From assembly GCF_030272615.1 (NCBI RefSeq), contig NC_081415.1:267021425-267085424 (forward strand): a DNA stretch of 64,000 nucleotides, written 5' to 3'. The notes beneath the pieces were generated by a model. That model had not been told where the DNA came from. It worked only from the letters and a program-made list of their open reading frames with translations, and did not search any database. Below are positions 46,145-55,788 of the stretch, piece after piece. Source of the DNA: Cryptomeria japonica (taxonomy: Eukaryota > Streptophyta > Pinopsida > Cupressales > Cupressaceae). Position 1 is the stretch's first letter, and every line of letters begins with the position of its first letter. A program made the translations under genes and the position numbers.

Positions 46145-47500
46145 CAGAGTCGTTATGAGTTCTTGGTAGAGCAACTATTCTCCCCCGCCTATGACCACTC
46201 TGAATCCCATGTTATCTATGCCTTGACTGGTTTAGATTCTCCGTTATATGGACCAATATACGACTACCTCAAGCATAATATCTTACCCATTGACCAATCC
46301 CGTAACCAAAAACGTAACTTTATTCGACAAGCTGCCCGTTATACCCTTACCGCTGATACTTTATATCGTCGAGGTCTCGATGGTACTCTTCTTCGTTGCC
46401 TTGATCGTAATGATTTCGATTTGGCTTTACACAAGCTTCATGAAGGTATTTGTGGCACACATTCAAGTGGCACTACTCTTGCTAAAAAACTTCTAAGGAT
46501 GGGATACTACTGGCCTACAATGGAGAAAGATTCATATCACTTTGCCAAGAAATGTCCTAAATGTCAAATCCATGGCAATCTGATACATGCACCAGCACAG
46601 GAACTACAGCCTTTTACAACATCATGGCCCTTTTGTCAGTGGGGACTGGACCTAGTTGGCAAAATTCATCCGTCCTCTTCAAATGGACACAAGTTCATTA
46701 TAACAGCAACAGAATACTTTACCAAATGGATAGAAGCAGTTCCCATGACCATGGTGATCGGGAAACAAATTGCCTCTTTTATCCTAAATTATCTGATCTA
46801 CAGATATGGTATTCCAAGTTCAATCATCATAGATAATGGATGGCCCTTCAAAAATCAAGATGTCCAAGAACTATGTGAAAAATTCAAAATCCAAAATAGG
46901 TTCTCTACACCATATTACCCACAGGGAAATGGTCAAGTGGAAGCATCTAACAAGACAATACTGAAAATCTTCAAGAAAACAGTGAATGATGCAGGCAAAG
47001 ATTGGCATGTACAACTCAATCTAGCACTTTGGGCATACAGGACCAGCATCCGCACACCTACAGGAGCAACACCATATTCATTGGTATATGGATCAGAGGC
47101 TATTTTACCCCTGGAGGTAGAGATCCCATCTCTCAGAGTCTCTTTGAAAGGCTTAATCCCAAATGAAGAGTATCGAGTTAATCGTTTACAAGAACTTGAG
47201 CTATTGGATGAACGATGCCAACATGCTTATACTCATCTCAAAGCATATCAGCAACGCATGTGCAGGAGCTACAATCACAAGGTCATTCCCCGTAACTTCA
47301 AGGTTGGTGACCTAGTCCTCAAAGAAAATCCAAGAAATCAGCAAGATCGAAAAAAGAAAGGGAAATTTGAGCCTAACTGGTTGGGTCCCTATGTTATCAT
47401 ATCCGTTTATGGATCAGGTGCTTATCAGCTAACAAATTCTGAAGGAGATGTGGTCGACGAACCAACTAATAGCATCCATCTGAAATGGTACTATACATAA
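46145..47500 (+). CDS. Tat2 integrase
   Basis: Open to the natural TAA after HLKWYYT. The zinc domain HEGICGTHSSG...CPKCQIHG is at about 46440-46575. The catalytic core has Asp in WGLDLVG, Asp in IIIDNGWPF and Glu in QVEASNK with the expected spacing, and the GATPYSLVYG block follows. C-terminal region with FKVGDLVLKENPRN and NWLGPYVI. All recognised catalytic residues are present, so this part of pol looks intact while upstream parts are interrupted. It would join element DNA to the host genome. Confidence 0.88.
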   Translation, partial: QSRYEFLVEQLFSPAYDHSESHVIYALTGLDSPLYGPIYDYLKHNILPIDQSRNQKRNFIRQAARYTLTADTLYRRGLDGTLLRCLDRNDFDLALHKLHEGICGTHSSGTTLAKKLLRMGYYWPTMEKDSYHFAKKCPKCQIHGNLIHAPAQELQPFTTSWPFCQWGLDLVGKIHPSSSNGHKFIITATEYFTKWIEAVPMTMVIGKQIASFILNYLIYRYGIPSSIIIDNGWPFKNQDVQELCEKFKIQNRFSTPYYPQGNGQVEASNKTILKIFKKTVNDAGKDWHVQLNLALWAYRTSIRTPTGATPYSLVYGSEAILPLEVEIPSLRVSLKGLIPNEEYRVNRLQELELLDERCQHAYTHLKAYQQRMCRSYNHKVIPRNFKVGDLVLKENPRNQQDRKKKGKFEPNWLGPYVIISVYGSGAYQLTNSEGDVVDEPTNSIHLKWYYT

Positions 47501-48863
47501 AGTAGCCTAGTGCATGGAAAAAGCCCAAAAAAAAAAATTTCAGAAAAAGCAAAAACAAAGTACAATAAAAACAAAGGGTGAAAACATGGTAAACAGGCAC
47601 CCTTGCGAAAGAACGGCTCCTCTATCTATTTCCATACCATGTTGTCCATACAAACAATATCGGCCATCGCCCGACACTTAGCAAATATCCATTCAGGACA
47701 TACTTAGCGTAGTCACTATCCTGATTTGTCTATAAATATCCTCCTACCACTAAAACACCATGGCTTGGAATCACTGTATATATTCACATCAAGAGGCACA
47801 CTCAGCTAGGGGCATATAAATCATATCAATATTGCAAACACTCAAGACATCAAGATGAGAGGCAAAACTCAATAGCATGACATCCAACAAACAACTACGC
47901 TTCATCGCCAAACAATACTAAACAATTCACACAAATATCAAGGATGGATGATTTTCTGAAGTACTGAATGTTGCACTATAGCATAAAATCTTAACTAGTT
48001 TTGCATGTTGAACTTTTTGCATTATTGAATTCTCTTCCTTGTCTCACTCAATGCTTCACAGCTAGAGGTCAAGGGGAACTTCCAATATTTTCTTAGTCTT
48101 CTGTCTGGGAGGCGATCACTTGTACTATGTGAATACTTGCCTCGAGACGTGATACATCGAATATCTCTGAAGGCTTGATTCCACTTCACGCATACAAATG
48201 ATCAAATCTTGTCTGTTTATGCAATATGCACTCAGGTCGTCCTGGTTCAATTATACCTTGACGCTTGTGCTATCTTGCAAAATCAAATATCATGTAAATT
48301 TTTCTCAGGTCATTATGGTTCAATTATACCATTATGCTTGTATAAATTTTCAACATATCCTAAACAAATCAATGCTCAATGATGAAACCTACAAAGAAAG
48401 CAAAAATATGGTTCTATCGGATGGCAAATACAGAATGAGGGATGCTCCAAAAACAATTAGTGGCATATCATTTTACAATTAGTTGCATATCATTCTACAA
48501 ATAGTTGCACATCATTTTCCAATTAGTTGCATACACATCATTCCATATCATTTAAAATCATTTACATATTACGATACATTTAGCAGCATATTAAAAACAT
48601 ACATCTCACTTTCAAGATACATCTTATAGCATATAAAAAGCATACATCCTGCATCATAACATTACATCATATATTTAAGTATTGCATCATCACATAAAAT
48701 AAATGCATTCATATCAACACATCACATGATCAAAAATGGTGCCGTATATATATATATATATCAAAACTGATCAAAATGTACAAAATGTGTCCACACACTG
48801 TGTCCAGTACAACAAATAACAAACTGCTCAAAATACAACAGAGACCCTGTCTCTCAAGTATGA
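47501..48863 (+). other. Tat2 non-coding region after integrase
   Basis: Carries the GGTGAAAAC...AAACAGG motif shared with Tat1 (47577-47601) and a duplicated CTCAGGTC...GGTTCAATTATACC block (about 48229-48270 and 48305-48340) that matches Tat1's duplicated block in position and form. Short tandem units CATATCATT-TACAATTAGTTG lie at 48465-48540 and a (TA) run at 48748-48762. This is also the expected 3' untranslated region of the antisense gene. Confidence 0.55.
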
Positions 48864-51647
48864 CTATCTCCTGACGAAGATGGTCTCGCTCCAGCTGCAC
48901 CCGGCCTCCTCCGCTTGTCCTCGCCGCTCTATCTCAGTATCTCTCTCAGTCGTCAACTGAGAAATCTGCCGCTGATAGGTCAAAATCTGCGCCTGCAGCT
49001 GCTGAACGGTAATCTGCAGGGTCCGGATCTGTGCATCCTCCACATGACCTGGCACTCGAACCCGCAGTGGTACCTGTGCTGGAGGAACCCCTCCCACTCG
49101 CCTTGTCCTCGGTACTGGAGGTGGGAGTATATCTACCCTCCTCTTCTGTGCTGGTCTAACCATCTCCTCCTCACCCCCCACTACAGCCAGCACCTTCGTC
49201 ACTCTCCCCTCTCTCCCGGCTCCGATAGCCAATCCTCCTCTCCCCCTCTCAATCCTCCCCTGCCATACCGCTCTCTCCACACCTCTACCTCCCCGCCTCC
49301 CTCTAGCTCCTCTACCTCCTCCATCCTCTCCATCATCTCCATCATCTCCTCCGTCTCCCTCCTCCCCATCCGAGTCAAACGCTGGCCTCATCTCCTCTGG
49401 ATCTGAGATCCGCGCCACTGCTCGCGCAGTAAACAAACGGACGAACTCATCTATCATACCTGCGTCCTGAATCTCTGGGGCATAGTCCCAGATCTGCCCA
49501 GCTATCCCCACAAACTCCTCCACGGCCACCGCACTGTCAATAGTCGGCCCCCAATCGGCCACATCTTGCTGCCTCTGTGCATACAGGCACGCTCCCTGAG
49601 GAATCCCCTGCTGGCGTCTGAACTGTTGCAAAACTTGGGTCACCACAAACCGCTCAATAACAAACGGGGTCCTCCCAATCAAATATCGGGTCATAAAAAT
49701 AAAGGGCATCTTCAGTCCATCCTCCGCCCATACCTCGCAACCTGTATACGGTCTCCAGGTGACCGTATCTATATCATCGAAAACCCTCCTCCAATGCTCT
49801 AGCTTGCCCAGCTTACGCTGGACAACTAGACCTCTATAACCGTAGGCATATGCTGCACCTACGGGCCTGTCTTTGTCTGCCAGTGGCCTAGCTACTGGAA
49901 TGTGCTCCCAGCACCATACCTGTAATAAGGTCACTCCTGCTGACAAGCTACTATAACCGAGGTATACTACCTCGTGTAAACTCTTGTATAAATGAGCCAG
50001 CATCGTTGACCCCCATGCAAATCTCCTCCCCTGCGTAACCATCTCCTCCAAAACCAGTCCCCATCCCACCGAGAATCCCTTTGACCTGCGATCAGGACAA
50101 AGGAATCCCCCAATGAATCCTGCCAGTACAGATGGCAGCGGTGCATACCCCAAATCCAAAAACTCCTGCCAAGGGATCTCATACCCACAAACTGTGTCAT
50201 CCTGAAAAATGCGACGCAGTGCCTCTGTGCCGCCCTCCTCTGACTGCTCATAGGGAAGTAGTGCCCCTACTACAGGAATCCGCAAAATCTGGTAGCAATC
50301 CTCCGGTGTCACTGTCATCTCTCCTGTGGCAAAATGAAAGGTGTTCGTATCGCTATGCCACCTCTCTGCCAATGCTGTCAAAAGCCCCCGATTCACAGTG
50401 AACCGAGGCATATCCAGAAGTGAGGTCAATCCACGTCTCTCTATGATATCCAAATCTACCTGTGACAGTCTCGGTATCAACGTCCACAGTCTCGAGAATC
50501 TCTCCCTCGACTGAACAACCCCCAATCGCTCCTGTCAAAACAAACAAAGCATATCCAATATCAGTTTCCACATCCACACAAAGATATCAAAATCAAACTT
50601 ACATCAACAACATGAAACAATTTGCTCATCTACATCAAGTTCAAAACCCTATCATTTCATATCAACTTGTAACACAACTCAAGTTCTCAAAAACCATATC
50701 AAAACTTGTAAAACAACTCAAGTACCACAATCACATAAACTTGTAAAACAACTCAAGTTTCCCACCCATATCAGCTTGTAGAACAACTCAAGTTTCCAAC
50801 CCATATCGGCTTGTAACACAACTCAGGCTTTCACATATATTGAACTTGAAACAGAACACGCAACTACATCATTTTTGATCAACACAACAGATTGATATCT
50901 ATACATAACTTAGAAAATTGCACATCAAAACAAGTTATACATATACTCATCTTGGATATATTCATCAAAACACGACAGAAAAATAAAACAAAATTTTCAA
51001 ATCGGCCAACACTGCAAAATTTTTTTTGATGCGCTAAATCAGATCTTCAATGCGCTAACAAACCCCCACGTGCTAGGTTGTTTCTCCTACGCGCTAATCT
51101 ACCTTTTCTATGCGCTAGACTCTGTCTACGCGCTACTCTTTTCCTTCGTTGCGCTACTTAACCCATCCTATGCGCTAGGCTCTGTCCACGTGCTAATCTA
51201 TCCCTCCTAAGCGCTACCCTTTTAGCCCTATGCGCTAGGTTAGTCCTAAGCGCTAAACCCCCTTCCCTATGCGACCCTCTGCAGTCCTTATGCGCTAGAT
51301 CAAACCTATGCGCTACCCCATTGACGCGACGCGCTACCTCATACCTCACATGCGCTATTTTCCTTACACGCGCTAACCTAAAAGTTTCATGTGCTAACCT
51401 ACAATTTTCGGACGCAACTCCTAAATTTAAACTTGATGCGCTACTTCACACTTCGCATGCGCTACTGTGGACCTTAGACGCGCTAAAACGTAACACCCGA
51501 ACTTTGAAATTCAAAAAATGACCAAAAACGACAAAACAAAAAATCAAAAAGGGGTCAAAAACGTTGACTTACTGGTGGTCCACGCGCTACAGGCCTCCGG
51601 TACCTCCGAACGCGCTCGAAACGGTGTCTGTGATAGGGAATCGACAT
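48864..51647 (-). CDS. Antisense plant-mobile-domain protein gene carried by Tat2 (two exons inferred)
   Basis: Exon 1 is 51647-51573 (75 nt, ATG at 51647, 25 codons). The donor is GTAAGT at 51572. The acceptor TTTGTTTGTTTTGACAG ends at 50532, and exon 2 is 50531-48864. Joined in phase 0 this gives about 580 residues. Exon 2 alone has no ATG near its start and a TGA just upstream of the acceptor, so splicing is needed. Residues ~35-330 resemble the plant mobile domain (ALAERWHSDTNTFHF, GEMTVTPEDCYQIL, IPVVG). An acidic run (GDGGDDGDDGEDGGG), an Arg/Gly-rich segment and a C-terminal coiled coil follow. The domain occurs in host nuclear proteins (MAIN/MAIL1) and in plant transposons. Antisense extra ORFs at this place are known in Tat elements. 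The frame is intact and GC-richer than the surroundings. Confidence 0.7.
50640..50835 (-). repeat. Short tandem repeat in the antisense gene intron
   Basis: Four to five imperfect copies, about 38-44 bp each, of a unit built on CTTGTAAAACAACTCAAGTT followed by CCCACCCATATC. It lies within the inferred intron near its 3' end. Confidence 0.75.
51031..51484 (-). repeat. Array C: inverted AGCGC cores with 21-21-18 spacing
   Basis: On the plus strand GCGCT (minus AGCGC) or a one-step variant starts at 51031, 51052, 51070, 51091, 51112, 51130, 51151, 51172, 51190, 51211, 51232, 51250, 51271, 51292, 51310, 51331, 51352, 51370, 51391, 51412, 51438, 51459, 51480. That is 23 positions, 18 exact. Steps repeat as 21, 21, 18, a 60-bp higher-order unit, for about six cycles. 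Sequence between cores varies. It lies inside the inferred intron of the antisense gene, and two further GCGCT occur in exon 1 (51584, 51612). Confidence 0.93.
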
Positions 51648-51720
51648 TTTCTCTCCAGAGCAAATTCTCTTTCTTCACAATCAACAAAGCATAAATGAAC
51701 CTAAATCAACCCCTAAATCC

Positions 51721-51728
51721 CTTTTATA
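51721..51728 (-). promoter_or_regulatory. TATA box of the antisense gene
   Basis: The minus strand reads TATAAAAG about 75 bases before the exon 1 ATG, leaving room for a short 5' untranslated region. This is a plausible internal promoter directed against the element's own sense transcript. Confidence 0.6.
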
Positions 51729-51920
51729 GGAGGAAAATGAAATTAGGGTTAGCCGTAGGGACCTGTAATATGGTCGCAGTCTCCCCTATACCAAAACAGT
51801 TGTAACTTATCGGGAGATGAATCAATCTGCACACTTTTTACTTGCACGAAATCATACACATCATACGAACTTCATCAAATTAAATCAAAAATTTTCAAAA
51901 TTGATTTATCTCCCGAGGGG

Positions 51921-51964
51921 GCATCACACATCGAATCTGGGGCATCACACATCGAATCTGGGGC
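51921..51964. repeat. Perfect 21-bp tandem duplication
   Basis: The block CATCACACATCGAATCTGGG plus one G occurs twice in direct succession just upstream of the antisense promoter. It shares the 21-bp length of the arrays but not their core. Confidence 0.85.
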
Positions 51965-52034
51965 ACGACTTGCAAATCAAAAGAGCAACACAAAAATTGC
52001 ATTTGATCATAAAATCACACAAACACATCATTTT

Positions 52035-52080
52035 CTTTGAAATAACATGTGCACACACGTCACTTCAAAGAGGGGCAAAA
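52035..52080 (+). other. Tat2 polypurine tract within a hairpin
   Basis: CTTTGAA (52035-52041) pairs with TTCAAAG (52064-52070). The purine tract AAAGAGGGGCAAAA (52067-52080) overlaps the 3' arm and abuts the LTR, as in Tat1. Confidence 0.75.
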
Positions 52081-53560
52081 TGTAGACGTATAAAAATGAC
52101 CATATTCCTAAATGAATATTTTATGTTCATTTCTCTATTTAATTAAATCCAATTTAATTAAACTATCCACATTCCTCTATTTAATTAAATAAATTATTCA
52201 ATTTATTTGAATTAAATTCACTATACCATTTAATGAATAAATCATTTTATTCAATCAAATCCCCCTATCTACTTTTAATTAAATTCAAATTTAATTAAAT
52301 AGTTATCCTAAATTGAATAAATCTAATTTATTTAATTTCCCCAAACTTCAACCAAATTGAATAAAATTATTTAATTCAATTAAATCCTATTATCTCTCCA
52401 TCCACTTGCAAAATCCCAAACCCCTTTCTAATCCCTTCTATAATCTTCTAATCACTTCTAATTAACCTAACCCCTCCTCTAAACTTTGTCACATCCCTAA
52501 GCAAAGGGAAGTCACTTCTCAAAACCCTTAAAGTCTTTGATAACCATTAAAGGTTTTCAACCTTCAACCACTAAATGGCTCAAAGTCTTTGATAACCATT
52601 GAAGGCTTTCAACCTTCAACCACTTAATCCCCAAAGTCTCCAATAACCATTAATGGTTAATTCAAACCCTCCCACATAGTTAAAACATTTGTTTTGAATC
52701 AACCTCTATCCAACCCAAGGGTCTCATCAGGCCATTAATGCTTTGACCATGATTATCTCTTAATCATTTACACAAAGGTTTATCTTTAGATTAACTCTTA
52801 ATCCAGTGGGTAAGCCTAACTTAGACTTGACCCTTAGCCTTTAGATAACCATGAGGTCTTCTCAGGCCTTTAATGTCTCCAACCTCTTCTCTTAACCCAA
52901 CCCTATGTTGACACTTGTCACCATTTCATTGGTGCCAATTGTGCACATGGATCCCCAACTTTCAAACTCAACCATTGATTGAACCATTCAATCTTGACCA
53001 TCCATTGCCCTGTTTATGCTATAAATAGAGCTCTCATTCCTCCATTCTCAACAATCATCTTTCAAATTTGAAGCATTACACTTATGCTCAAATTCTTTCA
53101 AGCTTTCTCATATCATTTTATACTCATCATTTAGCCTCTCTTCAGAATAGAAATTAGACTAATATGCATATTAGAGTACTTTCTTTATCATTTTAGCATC
53201 AATCATAGACTAAGTATAGTATGCTAGGATAGTATTCATACTAACCTCGTCATCTTATCATCTAGTGTATTGCATTTTAGTATCATACATAGCTTAACAT
53301 CTATTTCATACTAAATTTAGCAAAAGCATCTCTCGTTCTCATATTTGCCATCCCTAAACCATTTTGCTCAGTGATCTGAGAGCAAAAACATTGGTTTGAG
53401 GGACATTGTGAGATAGAGAACCATGGGACCCTCCTTGGGAAGCTGAGTAACACTACGTTACTCCATAGCTTGCATCAAGAAGTCCTGTGTGTGTGTGTGG
53501 ACTAGTATTTAACTATATTTTCACATATTAAGTTATATTCGCCCACTTTTCCCGCATACA
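52081..53560 (+). repeat. Tat2 3' LTR
   Basis: A full-length copy of 35371-36850 with 14 base differences by eye, 9 or 10 of them transitions. TATA box at 53020-53027. Followed by GTTTC. Confidence 0.95.
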
Positions 53561-53622
53561 GTTTCTATAGCAGTTTTTAGGTTTTGTTAGTCATCCCTTG
53601 CCACTATTGACTATTGAGAGGA

Positions 53623-53880
53623 TCAACTTAGAGCTAAGTGGCTCAACTTTATGTAGATACTCAGTTTACCATCAACACCTTGGTTTGCAAGGTGGTCCAC
53701 CCTAGAGTTACCTTCCCTATATATGTGATTGAAGGTTATTCCTTCGAATGGTTGGACCATACTAAGAATGTTTTTAAGGATTGCATTGAGTTTCCAATTG
53801 GGCATATCCCCTTTCCCGAGGGCATTAATAGTGATGGTAGAAACTCCTTCTATGTTAATTTTGTTAACTTTCAAGATTTT
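53623..53880 (-). pseudogene. LINE RNase H C-terminal scrap
   Basis: The minus strand encodes ITFNHIYREGNSRVDHLANQ followed by GVDGK, the fourth conserved region of the plant LINE RNase H, preceded by a diverged helix (LNAILKNILSMVQPF). It ends at a stop near 53623. Tat2 inserted about 60 bp downstream of it. Confidence 0.65.
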
Positions 53881-53884
53881 ACAT

Positions 53885-54200
53885 AATTTAATTGATTAAT
53901 TGATATTTATTATTTATATACAATCAAAATTTTAAGAAGACTAAAATTGTATAAAGAAAAAATTACAAATAGACTAATATAAATTATGTTTAAAAATTAA
54001 ATAAAATCATAGTAAAAAATAGATTTCATAATTAAAAGACATTAAAATATTGATTTGACAAGAGAATCAATCATCAAATTTAGACCTCTAAAAAATATGA
54101 AATATAAGCAAAACAAATATTCCACTAATCAATAGACCAGAAGCAAGGCAAATATTATTAGAATAAAAAAATTGATGGAAGATTATTTTGAGATTAGATG
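53885..54200. repeat. AT-rich repeat copy
   Basis: Shares CAAAATTTTAAGAAGACTAA, TTAAAAGACATTAAAATATT and AAGCAAAACAAATATTCCAC-like blocks with 31743-32186. No coding capacity. Confidence 0.5.
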
Positions 54201-54254
54201 GGGTGATTTTATTTGAAGTGGATAGAGAATATGTTACAGTTTATGTTTTATAAA

Positions 54255-54258
<4 letters not shown>

Positions 54259-54311
<53 letters not shown>

Positions 54312-54912
54312 CTACCTATGTCTATCCATACCCCATCCCTCTACCTATCTATCCCTCCCTCTGTATCTCCCCTCTTTCTATTTCTCCCTCCCTCGACCCC
54401 TCCCTACCCCCTATCTATCTCTCTATCTCTCTATCTTATTTATATTTCTCTCTCTTCACATATATCTTTATCCCTCCCTCTCTTCACATATCTCTCTAAC
54501 TCTCCATTCTTCTCTCTCCCTTTATCTATCTCCCACTATTTCTTTCCTTGTCTCCATATCTAATTGTCTCTCTATTTGCAAGCATCGCCATCTCCCTCTC
54601 CCTCTCCCTCTCCCTCTCCCTCTCCCGCTTCCTCTATATTTTTCTCTCTTCCTCTCTTCCTTTCTAGCTCTCCCTCTCTATCTCTCCCTCTAACTCTATT
54701 TATTTGTCTCTCTTCCTCTCTCACTCTATCTTCATCTTTACATCTATCTTTCTCTCTCCTTCTCTATCTCTAGACATGTCTCCCTCTCTTTATCAATTTC
54801 TCTATCTTCCTCTCTCCTTTATGTCTCCCTCTCTTTATCAATTTCTCTCTCTTCCGCTTCCTGGACCTCTATATATCTCTTTGCCTCTTTATCTCTATCT
54901 CTCTAGATATTT

Positions 54913-54960
<48 letters not shown>

Positions 54961-55005
54961 AATGTTCCTCTCTCTTTTTATCCCTCCCTCTCACCCTCTC
55001 CATAT
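54259..55005 (+). repeat. Pyrimidine-rich tract with (CT)n microsatellites
   Basis: Nearly unbroken C/T sequence with occasional A, with pure (TC)n at 54259-54309 and 54914-54958 and (TCCCTC)n near 54595-54625. Open frames here encode Ser-Leu strings and are not genes. The complementary composition appears at 58880-59850 on the other side of the calmodulin gene. Confidence 0.9.
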
Positions 55006-55009
55006 CAAA

Positions 55010-55180
55010 GTCAATATTCCTATAATTAATAAAAAAACAAATAAATATAAAAAATTGTATTTAGATTCAATATAATAATTATATAAACTAACATTCATTA
55101 TTTAAATAACATTTATTTATTTAAATTTTAAGAATATTTAAATTTATATATATATTTAATCAAAGTTATATAAAGAAAAA
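55010..55180. repeat. AT-rich repeat fragment
   Basis: AAATATAAAAAATTGTATTT followed by AGATTCAATATAATAATTAT resembles the end of the unit at 32130-32186. The rest is AT-rich without features. Confidence 0.4.
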
Positions 55181-55788
55181 GACTCAAGAGTTGAGCAGAT
55201 TTCAATTCTTGTGATAAAAGTTGTTGATTTAATGTCCAACTTTTGTACAACATTGCACCAATAGTTGTATGATAAGTACCAATAATTGAATGGAATATAC
55301 CATTTGTTGTGAAAAGTAACCATTCATGTGATGTCACATCAGCTCCACAAGTATTGGACCTTTCTGCACACCTATTGGTCTCACCTTTTTTTTGAGCTTT
55401 AGGGGACTTGCCAAGTAAGCTGCCAAGTAAGCTGCTGTAAGCTATTCGAAGTGATTTGAAATTTCCACGTAAGATTTTGAAAAACGCGAAGTTAAGGTGT
55501 AGTCAAATTTAAGACAAAACAAAAAATGGGACGTAAGCAAAAGCAAACATTCCACTGGGCATTGTGTACGATTAATTTATATCCATTTAATATTTGAACG
55601 CAAGCGCGTTCGAAACGCGTAGCGTACACATTGTAAAAGCGGGGGATTGTGAAATTCTTCCCTGTTCATTACTTCTTAGCTACTTTTACCGAAAGCGAAA
55701 GCGAGCTTCCAATAATGTTCTGTACCTACTTCTGTGCCTAAATAAATGCTAGTGCTCTCTCAAGAAAATCGGCAGTGGGAGAAGAAGA
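55181..55788 (+). promoter_or_regulatory. Upstream region of the calmodulin gene
   Basis: The proximal part (from about 55560) is richer in CpG than its surroundings. It holds GCGCGT (55604-55609) and ACGCGT (55615-55620), both matching the CGCG box VCGCGB bound by plant CAMTA factors. No clear TATA box is close; TTATATCC at 55577 is a candidate. Two upstream ATGs lie before the start, at 55715 (short ORF ending 55741) and 55746 (overlapping the start out of frame). A GCCAAGTAAGCT block is duplicated at 55408-55433. Confidence 0.45.

Larger units (their letters stand above)
35371..53560 (+). mobile_element. Tat2: Ty3/gypsy Tat-lineage retrotransposon with an antisense gene and 21-nt arrays
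   Basis: An 18.2-kb element with two 1480-bp LTRs and a perfect target duplication GTTTC (35366-35370 and 53561-53565). Order on the plus strand: LTR, primer-binding site, array A, structured leader, array B, ORF1, gag, protease, linker, RT, degenerate RNase H, second RNase H, integrase. On the minus strand between integrase and 3' LTR lies a plant-mobile-domain gene with array C in its inferred intron. By eye the LTRs differ at 14 positions with no indel (about 1%), so this is the youngest insertion here. Gag-pol has one frame break and several stops, so this copy is not autonomous. Confidence 0.93.

Noticed and set aside
49406-50401. Plus-strand frames overlapping the antisense gene
   Set aside because: They are shadows of the plant-mobile-domain coding exon, which has far better domain support on the minus strand.
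54213-55075. Long Ser-Leu-rich open frames upstream of calmodulin
   Set aside because: They are translations of a CT-rich simple-sequence tract, in several frames at once, with no start context or domain.
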